Positions 25,629-34,315 of a DNA stretch of 64,000 bases are shown here, piece by piece (positions within the stretch are counted from its first letter, which is position 1; each line of letters begins with the position of its first letter). The DNA is from Leptospira hartskeerlii. GTDB lineage: Bacteria > Spirochaetota > Leptospiria > Leptospirales > Leptospiraceae. The stretch is taken from positions 248,001 to 312,000 of the forward strand of contig NZ_NPDL01000002.1 of NCBI RefSeq assembly GCF_002811475.1, read 5' to 3'. The notes beneath the pieces were generated by a model. It had not been told where the DNA came from. It saw only the letters and a program-made list of their open reading frames with translations, and made no database searches. A program made the position numbers and the translations under genes.

Positions 25629-27152
25629 TTAAAGGGTAGCTTGGAAACTTTCTAAAGCTTTGGTCCGGAAAGAATGGAAATCTCCGGAAGAGAAAAATTT
25701 ACAATGCTTCAATACTTCGTCAGGGATCTCAGAGAACTTAGCTTCTTCATTATTGATCTTGATCATCATATCCGCTAGATAAATAGGAAAGATGATCTCC
25801 TTATATTGCTCCTCCGCTAAATGAGGTCTATGATGGTATTCCATGGTTTTAGAATATAACTCAGGGAAATTCCATTTTTCTGCGATCAATGCACCGATCT
25901 TAGTATGAGTAATACCGAATGCAGCTTCTTCCATAGAAAGAGAAGAGGCGATTTCCTTGGATGCGGAATAATTTTGGATCTTACCCATGCGTTCTTGTTC
26001 TAAGGAAAGAAGAATGATCTCTCCTATATCATGAAGAAGCGCTGCCGACATCAGATTACTCATAGATTCTTTAGGAAGATTTAATCTTTGAGCGATCAAT
26101 TTGCAATAGTACGCACACTGATTGGATTTTTCCCAAATTGTCAGGAATGCCGGGAACTTGTTTTCTAAGATCTGCTTTGTCCCGAGAGAATATAACAAAA
26201 CCTGCAACTCTTTCAAGCCGATTAGCTGAATTGCTCTGTCCAAGGACTCTACTTTATTTCCTCTGCGGAAAGCCGCCGAGTTGGATAATTTCAGGATGTT
26301 TGCAGAAAGAGCTACGTCTTTCTTTACCATCTCTGCGATCTGACCGATACTTGAATTCGGCTTGTCGATAGCAGATTGGATATCTTGGATCGCTTTAGGG
26401 AAAGTAGGAAGCTGATCTACTTCTTTGATAATCTCTTCCGCTTTTTGGATCTGAATATTTTCCTTTTGGATACGAATAGGAATATCTATAATGACTGACG
26501 TGTTATTACCTTGGCTTTCTACCTTATAAGAACTTGCGCCTAAACCGTCGTTTTTCAACATCATTAGAGTCATGATGAGCCCAAGGCCGGCACCTTCTGT
26601 TTCGTCCCCTTTTTCTAAGAATGCTTCTGCAAGATCGTTATACGTCTTTGCTTTTTCGATCCTTTCGTTGATACGATCCACTTCTTCCGGACTGAGTTTT
26701 ACGTTATTCATCACTCGGATGCGGATCGCGTCCTTATTGTGAATGAAAGAAACTAAGACAACGTAATTGTTTTTAAAAAGGAGATCTTCGTACTTCTCCT
26801 TATTATCTAGGTAAGTCTTTTTGAAACCTGTGATCTTGCTCCGATATACACTCGGATTTTGGATATCTGCCTGGAGTTCTCTAAAATAGATCCTTTTGAT
26901 ATTTGCTTTGATTGTGTTTGTGATGGTCTCTTTCAAAGCAGCGAGAACAGAATCTCTCACGAATATGATATCTAAATGTAAAAGATAACGATCCAAGGTC
27001 TTGGAGAGAATGCTGTCTACGCTTTCGGTAAGATTGAAAAATTTAAAATGAAACGGAGTGTTTTCCGAAATAGGATGATTCAGGTCCTTCAAATTACTGA
27101 AAATACCTTGGTCTTTGTGATGGAAAAGTTCTAGGGTTTTCCCTTGGCTCAT
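25629..27152 (-). CDS. GHKL-ATPase-like / HDOD fusion signalling protein
   Basis: The N-terminal 235 residues carry an ATPase-like module without a histidine domain. [16 protein letters not shown] near 75 resembles an N-box, and [14 protein letters not shown] near 195 a GxGL box. The C-terminal 270 residues are an HDOD domain: [50 protein letters not shown] and [11 protein letters not shown] proteins act as signalling scaffolds in motility and stress without hydrolase activity. The order ATPase then HDOD is uncommon. The gene is monocistronic, with 400 bases between it and the divergent aldehyde dehydrogenase gene. Confidence 0.82.
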   Translation of the reverse strand: MSQGKTLELFHHKDQGIFSNLKDLNHPISENTPFHFKFFNLTESVDSILSKTLDRYLLHLDIIFVRDSVLAALKETITNTIKANIKRIYFRELQADIQNPSVYRSKITGFKKTYLDNKEKYEDLLFKNNYVVLVSFIHNKDAIRIRVMNNVKLSPEEVDRINERIEKAKTYNDLAEAFLEKGDETEGAGLGLIMTLMMLKNDGLGASSYKVESQGNNTSVIIDIPIRIQKENIQIQKAEEIIKEVDQLPTFPKAIQDIQSAIDKPNSSIGQIAEMVKKDVALSANILKLSNSAAFRRGNKVESLDRAIQLIGLKELQVLLYSLGTKQILENKFPAFLTIWEKSNQCAYYCKLIAQRLNLPKESMSNLMSAALLHDIGEIILLSLEQERMGKIQNYSASKEIASSLSMEEAAFGITHTKIGALIAEKWNFPELYSKTMEYHHRPHLAEEQYKEIIFPIYLADMMIKINNEEAKFSEIPDEVLKHCKFFSSGDFHSFRTKALESFQATL

Positions 27153-27440
27153 ATCATGTAACTCTGAAAAACGTTAGTGGTCTCTGTCAAGAATTAGCGA
27201 AACTTATAGATGAAAAATAAGAATCTGCTAAGCGAATTATACGGATCAAACTTCGAAAAAAAAACTAAGAGAAATATTTATCTTACAATTCTTGTCAGAA
27301 ATAAATTTCCAAAAACGTCAATGGAAAATAGTCCTTTGGGACTAATTTATCCCTTGTTCAGGTAGGAAAATTTTTATCATAACGGGTAGAATAAAAAGCG
27401 ACTTGGGTCCAAGGAAGGGACTTTTTCCCTAAAAGTTACG

Positions 27441-27452
27441 GAATGATCATTC
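27441..27452. promoter_or_regulatory. Palindrome GAATGATCATTC upstream of the aldehyde dehydrogenase
   Basis: This 12-bp perfect palindrome is followed by AATAAA. It lies 100 bases before the ALDH start, within a 400-base spacer that is otherwise AT-rich with no other structure I could recognise. Fatty-acid regulators of the TetR family use TGAATGA-N-TCATTCA-type operators, which it resembles. No regulator gene is adjacent. Confidence 0.35.
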
Positions 27453-27554
27453 AATAAAAAGGTTGCGTCAAAATCCTAAATTTGATGAAATTATACCTTG
27501 GTTCTCTACCAGTCCGGATTTCCGGAAGAATGTTAGAACTTTAGGAGACCCCTC

Positions 27555-29042
27555 ATGTCCAGCACAGCTACACAACCGGCGAGCTCAGTCTCTTCCGCTT
27601 CCAGCGGAATGGCTTCTTTTCCCGCTGCGAACCCAAAGGAAATGCAAAGAGTATTCGATGTTCAAAAACGTCATTTTCATAAGGTCCTGAAAGTATCCAA
27701 GGCAAAGGATCGAGTTGTATTATTGAAAAAATTACTCGCAGCAGTAGAAAGACTTACCCCAGAAATCAAGCAGGCTTTACAAAACGATTTTAGAAAAGCT
27801 CCTCACGAAACGGATCTAACGGAAGTTATGCCTTCTATCGCGGAATTGAAAGACGCGATCCGCCACGTAAAAACTTGGATGAAACCGGAAAGAGTCAAGA
27901 CTCCAGTTTCTCTCTTTGGAGCAAGAAGTTCCATTTCTTATGAACCAAAAGGAGTGACTCTGATCATTTCTCCTTGGAACTATCCATTCTACCTCGCGAT
28001 TGCGCCTTTAACTGCAGCTCTTGCGGCAGGTAACACTGCGATCATTAAACCTTCCGAGTTCACACCTGAAACTTCTAAACTACTTACCAAACTAGTAAAG
28101 GAAACCTTTGAAGAAGGAGAAGTCGCAGTATTCGAAGGAGACCATACTGTTTCCACAGCTTTAATGGAGTTACCATTCGATCATATCTTCTTCACGGGAA
28201 GTACTCATGTAGGAAAGATCGTAATGGCAGCCGCTGCAAAAAATCTTTCTACGGTTACTTTAGAGTTGGGAGGAAAATCTCCTGCGATCATCGTGCCTGG
28301 AGCCAACTTGAAAAAGGCAGCTCAGAAATTGGTATGGGGAAAGATCATGAATGCGGGACAAACCTGCGTAGCACCTGATTATCTTCTCCTTCCTGAAGGA
28401 CAAACGGAAGAATTCGTAAAACAAGCGAAGGCTGCGGTTAAATCTTTCTATGGAGATAGTCCAGCAGATATCAAGAATAACAAAGACTTCTGTCGTTTAG
28501 TGAACCAAAGAAACTTCCAAAGGGTTTCCGGATACATCCACGAAGCAGTTGAAAAAGGTGGAAAAGTAGTAATGGGAGGCGAAACAGATTCTTCTCAGAA
28601 CTACATTGAACCAACGTTAATTGCTAATGTTCCGGCAAATGCAAGGATTATGGAAGATGAGATCTTCGGACCGGTACTTCCTATCCTAACATACAAAAAT
28701 CTGGACGAAGCAGTGGAGAAGGTTCTCTCTAAACCAAAACCGCTCGCGCTCTATGTGTTCGGAAGTAATAACAAACATATCAACAAAGTTCTCAAGGAAA
28801 CATCTTCCGGAGGAGCTGCGGTGAATGACGTTATCGTACACTTGGCGAACCCGAATCTACCATTCGGAGGGATCAATCATTCCGGACATGGAAGCTACCA
28901 TGGCTGGTATGGATTCAGAACATTCTCTCACGAGAAGTCCGTATTTAAACAAGCTCCATTCTCTTCGATTGAAATGTTATATCCGCCTTACACAGGTTTT
29001 GTGGATAAAATGCTTCAGTTCACTAAGAAGTTCTTCGTTTAA
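27555..29042 (+). CDS. Aldehyde dehydrogenase (fatty-aldehyde type)
   Basis: This NAD(P)-dependent enzyme oxidises aldehydes to acids. [15 protein letters not shown] (cofactor asparagine), [12 protein letters not shown], the glutamate of [10 protein letters not shown] and the catalytic cysteine of [11 protein letters not shown] are in order. GPVLPILTY and [16 protein letters not shown] match class 3 and fatty ALDHs, and a hydrophobic C-terminal tail is present. An N-terminal stretch of about 25 residues is rich in serine and alanine and looks dispensable. AGGAG seven bases before ATG 27555 fixes the start. The divergent HDOD gene shares the spacer. The neighbouring thioesterase would suit fatty-acyl turnover. 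Confidence 0.9.
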   Translation: MSSTATQPASSVSSASSGMASFPAANPKEMQRVFDVQKRHFHKVLKVSKAKDRVVLLKKLLAAVERLTPEIKQALQNDFRKAPHETDLTEVMPSIAELKDAIRHVKTWMKPERVKTPVSLFGARSSISYEPKGVTLIISPWNYPFYLAIAPLTAALAAGNTAIIKPSEFTPETSKLLTKLVKETFEEGEVAVFEGDHTVSTALMELPFDHIFFTGSTHVGKIVMAAAAKNLSTVTLELGGKSPAIIVPGANLKKAAQKLVWGKIMNAGQTCVAPDYLLLPEGQTEEFVKQAKAAVKSFYGDSPADIKNNKDFCRLVNQRNFQRVSGYIHEAVEKGGKVVMGGETDSSQNYIEPTLIANVPANARIMEDEIFGPVLPILTYKNLDEAVEKVLSKPKPLALYVFGSNNKHINKVLKETSSGGAAVNDVIVHLANPNLPFGGINHSGHGSYHGWYGFRTFSHEKSVFKQAPFSSIEMLYPPYTGFVDKMLQFTKKFFV

Positions 29043-29070
29043 AAATTTCCTCTACTTTCTTCGATTTGAA

Positions 29071-29093
29071 AGCCCTCCTCGGAGGGCTTTTTT
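29071..29093 (+). terminator. Rho-independent terminator of the aldehyde dehydrogenase
   Basis: AGCCCTCC and GGAGGGCT pair around TC, followed by a run of six Ts, 29 bases past the stop. It abuts a copy of the GTAGGA-type palindrome. Confidence 0.88.
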
Positions 29094-29108
29094 GTTGGAG
29101 CTCCTACA
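29093..29108. repeat. Third copy of the 16-bp palindromic repeat
   Basis: TGTTGGAGCTCCTACA differs from the copy at 13991 by one base (T for A at position 4). It spans the gap between the ALDH terminator and the thioesterase stop. Confidence 0.6.
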
Positions 29109-29534
29109 TCATTTCGACTTTTCCAAAACTCCTAATCCTTCCAGGAATTTGTCAGTATACTTCCAAGGTCTTTTCTTACCGAAATCAAACATGATACAAT
29201 GAGAGATGGATTCGCAGGCAACTTTGCCGTCGGATTTTCGGATTAATTTTTGAAATACCTTACATCTAGATCCTGAGATCTCGCCAAACTGAGTTTCTAT
29301 TAACGCGGTATCAGGATAACGAATTTCTGCCTTATAATCGGTTTCACCCCGTAGGATCATCGGGCCTATGTTTTCAGATTTCATTTGAGCGAAGGAGAGG
29401 CCTGCCTCTTCCAAAGCAACCATTCTCCCTTCATGAAGAAACACCTGAAAGTTTCCGACATTCAAATGGCCATTCGGATCGCATTGACTCCAAAGGACCG
29501 GGATTTCATAAAAGAATGATTTAGAGATTTGCAT
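29109..29534 (-). CDS. Acyl-CoA thioesterase, 4HBT hot-dog fold
   Basis: The catalytic region CDPNGHLNVGNFQVFLHEGR (about 18-37) fits the DxNGHLNN motif of 4-hydroxybenzoyl-CoA-type thioesterases. Length (141) and the order of strands fit a single hot-dog domain. It would release acyl groups from CoA; the chain length cannot be predicted. It is convergent with the aldehyde dehydrogenase and separated from it only by a terminator and a palindrome. The upstream DUF3995 gene on the same strand is about 100 bases away and may be separately transcribed. Confidence 0.85.
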   Translation of the reverse strand: MQISKSFFYEIPVLWSQCDPNGHLNVGNFQVFLHEGRMVALEEAGLSFAQMKSENIGPMILRGETDYKAEIRYPDTALIETQFGEISGSRCKVFQKLIRKSDGKVACESISHCIMFDFGKKRPWKYTDKFLEGLGVLEKSK

Positions 29535-29638
29535 ATACTTCTCCTATTCTTCCAAACTTGAAGGACGAAGGATTTAGAAAAGGGGAAATTATTGTTTTAT
29601 ATCAAATTATTTATTGGTTGGAAAAACAAAGTATAGGA

Positions 29639-30058
29639 TTAGAAGCTTTTCCATCCGAGATATGAATAAGATATTCCTAAAATTATACAAACAGGCGAAT
29701 AGATTAGATAATCGTATTTTGCGAATTTAGTATTTTTGATTTTTTTAAAGTAGCCGACTAATTGAAAATCTCCGACGGCTCTTCCTAAAAAAATGAATGA
29801 GATTAAGAAAGAGAAGATCGCGCTCATTCTGTTTGGATAAAAAATATTGCCGGAGGACCAAAGGGCTACTGTGCCGAATCCGAAGAGTGCGAGCGCAACG
29901 AGTAAGGTTAATCCTCTGCTTGGAACAAATGTCGGTTTGCCGTTAGTTTCCGGAATAACGGTGATTGATTTTAATTTTCCACCAAATGCCCAGTAGATAT
30001 GCAATGCGGATAAGAAGAATAGAATGGAAGCTGTGATTGAACCTAGGATCTTTTCCAT
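29639..30058 (-). CDS. DUF3995 small membrane protein
   Basis: Four hydrophobic segments (ASILFFLSALHIYWAFGG, GLTLLVALALFGFGTVAL, a third near 80-100 and YSPVCIILGISYSYLGW) match the DUF3995 family; HIYWAFGG near the N-terminus is its usual signature, and FLGRAVGDF another. The ORF opens 13 codons earlier at 30097, but ATG 30058 gives the expected membrane start. The function is unknown. It lies on the minus strand between a thioesterase and an outer-membrane-like protein. Confidence 0.75.
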   Translation of the reverse strand: MEKILGSITASILFFLSALHIYWAFGGKLKSITVIPETNGKPTFVPSRGLTLLVALALFGFGTVALWSSGNIFYPNRMSAIFSFLISFIFLGRAVGDFQLVGYFKKIKNTKFAKYDYLIYSPVCIILGISYSYLGWKSF

Positions 30059-30127
30059 TCGTGTAGTCTTAAGCAAAACTTTAGGTTTGTCCAGCAATCT
30101 TATGCTTTGGTTTTGTATGAGAAGGTG

Positions 30128-30946
30128 TTAATCTCCGAAAAAATATAAATATCCAACTTTAAATCCACGATCTATATTCGAATCGGTCCTTGTCTGTAAC
30201 ATCAAGGAAAAAGTGAGATATCCGTTTTGGTTTATTGGATACTGAACTCCGGGTGCGATCACAAAGTAATCCGAGTATGGTGTGATCGTATTCGATACGG
30301 TAGTTCTGTGACTGAATTCCAAAAGTAAATTCGTTTTAGAAGGTAGACTATAAGAAAGAGTAAGTCCCGAATATAAGAATCTTTTAAAATTTTCTTCCGC
30401 AGTTTCTTTTCCGGAAGAATTTGTTTCGGATTCAAAGTTTGCGGTTCCTTGGATGGAGAATGCGCCGAATCTTTTTAAGCCTCCGAAATAGGCTCGGATC
30501 AAAAATAGATCCGGATTAATATCTGCTTCTCTCGGTTGAGAAACGGAAGGTCCGAAAAACTGAACTCCACCACCGAATGATGCAAAATCCGTTTTTATAT
30601 AATATTTTGCACCTACTGCCCATCTGTCCCAACCGCTCCAAATTTTTCTGGTCGTGGAATAATGATCTATGTATCCATAGTTCGCAGTGACCGAAAATGA
30701 ATCGGTAAGCTTCATCTCTCCGGCTGCGGAGATCTTTCGGTCTCTTTCGTAGCCATCTTCTTGCCTGGGAGTTCTATCGGTGGCTGCTCCGGCAACGTAG
30801 ACTTTATTATAGATAGCCAGTTCTTGATTGAGATTTGGATGCACCGGCCTTTCTTCATTTCCTGGAGCGGATAAGAGAGGAATTATAAAAATCGAATATA
30901 TGAAAATCCAGACTATAAGACTTTTCATTTTTACGATATTATTCAT
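30128..30946 (-). CDS. Probable outer-membrane beta-barrel protein
   Basis: A signal peptide (VWIFIYSIFIIPLLSAP) precedes about 240 residues made of alternating strands, such as SFSVTANYGYIDHYST, RWAVGAKYYIKTDFASFGGG, SGLTLSYSLPSKTNLLLEFSH and YLTFSLMLQTRTDS. It ends KVGYLYFFGD, near the aromatic C-terminus of outer-membrane proteins. I know no named family. The start at 30946 overlaps the SGNH gene stop by eight bases; ATG 30928 is an alternative. The overlap suggests co-translation with the SGNH protein upstream. Confidence 0.6.
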   Translation of the reverse strand: MNNIVKMKSLIVWIFIYSIFIIPLLSAPGNEERPVHPNLNQELAIYNKVYVAGAATDRTPRQEDGYERDRKISAAGEMKLTDSFSVTANYGYIDHYSTTRKIWSGWDRWAVGAKYYIKTDFASFGGGVQFFGPSVSQPREADINPDLFLIRAYFGGLKRFGAFSIQGTANFESETNSSGKETAEENFKRFLYSGLTLSYSLPSKTNLLLEFSHRTTVSNTITPYSDYFVIAPGVQYPINQNGYLTFSLMLQTRTDSNIDRGFKVGYLYFFGD

Positions 30947-31595
30947 TCAAATACAGAATGGGAAAAAAAGGTTGTAGCTGTTCTCGAACGGCTTTTGAAA
31001 GAATATAATATCCGTTTTTGTTCGGATGGTTTCCATCGGTTAACATATCGTCTTGGATCAATAATTCAGTGTCTATCCTCGGAACAAAAGTGATCTGTTC
31101 TTTCATTTCCGAAGTGATCATTGCAACTGCGAGTGTGGGCCAAGGAAATTGAATATTCCAAAGATTTAATGCGACTACATGTTCACATCTTGTTAAAAGG
31201 ATCTGGATACTTTGGATTTGTCTGTTTATGGTTGCATCTACCTGACTTTGAGTAGGGGAATAATTTCCTAAAAAATCGTTAATTCCTCCCTCATATAGAC
31301 AGGCGTTATAATGATTCGTATCGTTTTGCACGGAAGTTAGAATTTTATTAGTATCAATCCCGGGAAATGCGAACTTGACTGAGTTGAAATCGGAAAGTTG
31401 TTCTTCTAAAGGCCAGGAAGCTACAATACTGTCTCCGTACATTGCTAGAGAAGGTTTTGCTAAATAGGAGATTAATTTTTCAGGATCTGAAGTGGGATCT
31501 TTATCACAACTGGAAAAAGGAAATATTAAGAGCAGAAGCAAGGCCGGGTTTAAGTTTACGAATAAGCTTTTACTTTGGCCTTTCAGCTTCTGCAT
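30939..31595 (-). CDS. SGNH/GDSL-type hydrolase (lipoprotein)
   Basis: The signal region LLLLLIFPFSSCDKDP supplies a lipobox-like cysteine near residue 30. The blocks of the SGNH family are present: YGDSIVASW (catalytic serine), the EGGINDFLGNY block with asparagine, and DGNHPNKNGYYILS with the catalytic aspartate and histidine. Such esterases remove acetyl or acyl groups from sugars, lipids or peptidoglycan. Length of the mature part, about 185 residues, is typical. The next gene starts inside its last codons. The target is unknown; it is likely in the envelope. Confidence 0.8.
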   Translation of the reverse strand: MQKLKGQSKSLFVNLNPALLLLLIFPFSSCDKDPTSDPEKLISYLAKPSLAMYGDSIVASWPLEEQLSDFNSVKFAFPGIDTNKILTSVQNDTNHYNACLYEGGINDFLGNYSPTQSQVDATINRQIQSIQILLTRCEHVVALNLWNIQFPWPTLAVAMITSEMKEQITFVPRIDTELLIQDDMLTDGNHPNKNGYYILSKAVREQLQPFFPILYLNE

Positions 31596-31626
31596 GAATA
31601 CATTCTTTTTATAGAGAATGTTTCGT

Positions 31627-32142
31627 TTAAACTAATTTTTTAGCGGCTCCGATCGCGGCTTCGTAATTCGGCTCACTTGCGATCTCCGGAACTAACTCTG
31701 CATACTGGACAGTATCATTCTTATCCAAAACGAATACCGCTCTTGCAGAAAGTCCTTTTAAACCCCCGTCTGCGATATGAGTCCCATAGGCTTTAGAAAA
31801 AGAGAAGTCTCTGAATTGGGAAAGTGTGACTAAATTCGGAGAATCCAATCCTTCCATAGTGCAAAAACGATTCATTGCAAATGGAAGATCTCCGGAGACA
31901 ACCAAGGTTACGATTCCATCTAACTTTGTAGCTCTTTCATGGAATTTTTTAGTTTCCATAGCACATACGGATGTATCTAAGCTTGGGACTGCGACTAGGA
32001 TTTTTACTTTTCCGTTATAGTCTTTGAGAGACTTGGTGCTTAAGTCTTTTGCAGTTCCGTTAAAGTCGGGAGCCTTTGCTCCTACTTCTAATAATTTTCC
32101 TTCGAGTTGAACTGGGTTACCTTTAAGAGTGACGCTTGCCAT
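31627..32142 (-). CDS. tpx: Thiol peroxidase Tpx (atypical 2-Cys peroxiredoxin)
   Basis: Tpx reduces peroxides using thioredoxin. The peroxidatic cysteine lies in [17 protein letters not shown] near residue 60, with the conserved threonine before it. The resolving cysteine is in [13 protein letters not shown] near residue 92, in the spacing of atypical 2-Cys peroxiredoxins. It has the N-terminal [12 protein letters not shown] and a total of 171 residues from ATG 32142. The frame opens further upstream to 32190, but AAGGAAA before ATG 32142 supports the shorter form. It is divergent from the ilv leader. No PerR-type palindrome stands in front of this gene, unlike ccp. Confidence 0.93.
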   Translation of the reverse strand: MASVTLKGNPVQLEGKLLEVGAKAPDFNGTAKDLSTKSLKDYNGKVKILVAVPSLDTSVCAMETKKFHERATKLDGIVTLVVSGDLPFAMNRFCTMEGLDSPNLVTLSQFRDFSFSKAYGTHIADGGLKGLSARAVFVLDKNDTVQYAELVPEIASEPNYEAAIGAAKKLV

Positions 32143-32265
32143 TTTTGTTTCCTTGGAATGGGATGATACGTCGAAAGCGAATTTGAGCAACGATAAAAAG
32201 TTCTTGCAAATTTTTATAATTAAATCGTGAATATCTTAAGCGGTTTATCCGTCATTTTCTACGTA

Positions 32266-32361
32266 ATGAATAAATTAGGTCTACAGTCTAATCAAACCCT
32301 TTGGGTCGTCCTCTGGATGGTGGTAGTGGTCACGCTACCTAGATCAGGCTTTACGCCCTAA
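32266..32361 (+). CDS. ilv leader peptide (attenuator control peptide)
   Basis: A 31-codon ORF begins at ATG 32266 and stops at TAA 32359, between tpx and ilvB. It contains VVLWMVVVVTL, and in total six valine and five leucine codons, four of the valines in a row. A strong terminator starts 30 bases after its stop, before ilvB. This is the layout of ilv attenuation: ribosome stalling at Val or Leu codons when charged tRNA is scarce would let the antiterminator form. The start has a weak ribosome binding site. A 6-bp antiterminator pair is possible: GGCTTT (32347-32352) with AAAGCC (32389-32394), which covers the base of the terminator stem. Confidence 0.8.
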   Translation: MNKLGLQSNQTLWVVLWMVVVVTLPRSGFTP

Positions 32362-32390
32362 GGTTCTTTCGTAGGCAGCAATCTTCGAAA

Positions 32391-32427
32391 AGCCCCTCTC
32401 GGCGGAAAGCCGAGGGGGGCTTTTTTT
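32391..32427 (+). terminator. ilv attenuator terminator
   Basis: AGCCCCTCTCGGC pairs with GCCGAGGGGGGCT (13 pairs, one G-U) around GGAAA, followed by seven Ts. It lies between the leader peptide and ilvB, where a terminator makes sense only if read-through is regulated. The convergent reading does not apply, because tpx runs away from it. Confidence 0.88.
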
Positions 32428-32453
32428 ATTTCTACACTTTATTTGAGGCAAAA

Positions 32454-34181
32454 ATGGAAACGACTACTGAAAAAAACAAAGCCTGGCTTCGAGAAGATAA
32501 GGTTCCGCAGAACGGAGCCGAATTGATCGTTGCTTATCTAAAAAGAAGAAGGATCCATAACGTATATGGGATCCCTGGCGGCGCCAATCTGCCGTTATAC
32601 GATGCACTTCATAATAGTGGAATACGTCATATTCTAGCAAGACATGAACAAGGCGGGGGATTTATGGCTCAAGGAGAAGCCAGAGTTACTAAAAAACCTG
32701 CAGTTTGTCTGGCTTCCTCCGGCCCAGGAGTAACAAATTTAATCACCGCAGTCGCGGATGCAAAATCGGATTCTATTCCGTTAGTCGCTATTACCGGCCA
32801 AGTGCCTTTATCTCTCATTGGAACGGATGCTTTCCAAGAGATAGATACCTATGGGTTATCTTTACCTATTACTAAAAAGACTTATTTGGTTCGTTCCGTA
32901 TCTGAACTCATTCGAGTCTTGCCGGAAGCATTTCAAATTGCAGAAGGCCCAAGACCTGGGCCTGTTTGGATAGATGTGCCTAAGGATATACAGGCAGCTC
33001 CTATTTCGCTTTCTATGTCTCAGATAGAGTCAATTTGGAGTTCTGAGGAAGAGGCGAATCCTACTAAAGTTTTTATTTCTGAATCCGATAAACTTAGATT
33101 TTATTCTCTATTAGAAAATTCTAAAAAACCTATTTTGTATATAGGAGGAGGAGTTAAGGGTTCGGGAGCAGAAGATCTGATCTTACGATTGGCGGAGGCA
33201 CAGGACATTCCGGTAGTTTGCACTTTGATGGGTTTGGATTCTTTTTCCCAAACTAATGATTTGTTTTTAGGAATGTTAGGAATGCATGGCGCTCCTTATA
33301 CAAATCGATTATTGTTCGAATCGGATCTCCTATTGGCGTTTGGGGTACGTTTCGATGATCGGGCTACTGGAAAATTGGAAACATTCTGTCCGAATGCAAA
33401 GGTAATCCATGTAGATATCGATTATAAGGAAATCGGAAAGTTAAGAAGGCCTGATTTCGGATTCTGTTCCGATCTAAAATACTTTTTGGAAAATATGAGA
33501 GAATTTCCAATCCATAAAAGAGAAGAATGGAGAGAACTGATCCGTTCTTATAAAGATCTGTATCCTTTGCATTTACCTTTTGCTACTAAAGGTTTCTCTC
33601 CTCAGGAAATTATTCTGTCCGTCGCAGAATTTTTGGGGCCAAATACAAGGATCAGTACGGATGTAGGCCAACACCAGATGTGGGTGGCTCAATATTATCC
33701 ATTTCAAAAAAGTGGGACCTTTTTGACTTCAGGCGGTTTGGGTACGATGGGCTTTGGTTTGCCTGCGGCAATCGGGGCTTCTCTTGCAGATCCGGATTCT
33801 AAGATCGTTTGTTTTTCCGGTGACGGCTCGATACTGATGAATATCCAGGAATTGGATACTTTGAGTGAGTTGCAATCGGATCTTAAAATTATAATATTCG
33901 ATAATCGGAATCTAGGACTTGTTCGTCAGCAGCAGAATTTGTTTTATGGAAGTAGGTATAATGGTAGCGCTTATCCTTCTCATTCTAAGTTTTCTAAGAT
34001 CGCTAATGCTTTTGGGATTTCCAGTTTGGATCTCGGAGAAGCGGGGAAAAATTTAGGAGATCTAAAAACTTTTCTAAATGAGAAAGGACCAGGGCTGATC
34101 GTTGTTCCGATCGATGAGGATCTTCAGGTTCTTCCTATGGTTCCTCCCGGGAAAAGTAATTTGGAGATGCTCTTAGGTTGA
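32454..34181 (+). CDS. ilvB: Acetolactate synthase large subunit
   Basis: This thiamine-diphosphate enzyme starts valine and leucine synthesis, and also works in isoleucine synthesis. The catalytic glutamate is in ILARHEQGGGFMAQG near residue 60. The ThDP motif GDGSILMNIQELDTL spans about 459-473 and its end is at FDNRNLGLVRQQQ. VYGIPGGANLPLYDAL and GMLGMHGAPYTN are typical of acetohydroxyacid synthases. Length (575) is normal. GAGG nine bases before ATG 32454 supports the start. No small regulatory subunit gene (ilvN) follows, so it must lie elsewhere. Leader peptide and terminator upstream indicate attenuation by branched-chain aminoacyl-tRNA supply. Confidence 0.93.
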   Translation: METTTEKNKAWLREDKVPQNGAELIVAYLKRRRIHNVYGIPGGANLPLYDALHNSGIRHILARHEQGGGFMAQGEARVTKKPAVCLASSGPGVTNLITAVADAKSDSIPLVAITGQVPLSLIGTDAFQEIDTYGLSLPITKKTYLVRSVSELIRVLPEAFQIAEGPRPGPVWIDVPKDIQAAPISLSMSQIESIWSSEEEANPTKVFISESDKLRFYSLLENSKKPILYIGGGVKGSGAEDLILRLAEAQDIPVVCTLMGLDSFSQTNDLFLGMLGMHGAPYTNRLLFESDLLLAFGVRFDDRATGKLETFCPNAKVIHVDIDYKEIGKLRRPDFGFCSDLKYFLENMREFPIHKREEWRELIRSYKDLYPLHLPFATKGFSPQEIILSVAEFLGPNTRISTDVGQHQMWVAQYYPFQKSGTFLTSGGLGTMGFGLPAAIGASLADPDSKIVCFSGDGSILMNIQELDTLSELQSDLKIIIFDNRNLGLVRQQQNLFYGSRYNGSAYPSHSKFSKIANAFGISSLDLGEAGKNLGDLKTFLNEKGPGLIVVPIDEDLQVLPMVPPGKSNLEMLLG

Positions 34182-34246
34182 AAAACTCCGTTTACAGACG
34201 GTTTTATTTTCTAAACGGGTTCTCATGGTGGCCCGCCCGGGCCTAG
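34178..34246 (+). CDS. Candidate trp leader peptide with tandem Trp codons
   Basis: A TTG-initiated frame of 22 codons starts at the ilvB stop codon, and ends FSWWPARA before TAG 34244. Two adjacent Trp codons (34226-34231) upstream of trpE recall trp attenuation. A GC hairpin (GGCCC and GGGCC around GCCC, 34230-34243) sits on the Trp/stop region. Against it: only TTG can start it, the ribosome site is poor, and the T-run at 34264-34269 follows the hairpin by 20 bases rather than directly. Two GGTTC segments (34218-34222 and 34293-34297) compete to pair with GAACC (34283-34287). Confidence 0.4.
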   Translation: MKNSVYRRFYFLNGFSWWPARA

Positions 34247-34315
34247 CTGTACATAAATATTCCTTTTTTATAATGTGTTACTGAACCGATTTGGTTCGAA
34301 ATTAAGGAGGCAATT

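Noticed and set aside
34225..34284. Small ORF starting at ATG 34225 between ilvB and trpE
   Set aside because: It has no Trp codons and no ribosome site; the overlapping frame with two Trp codons is a better leader candidate.
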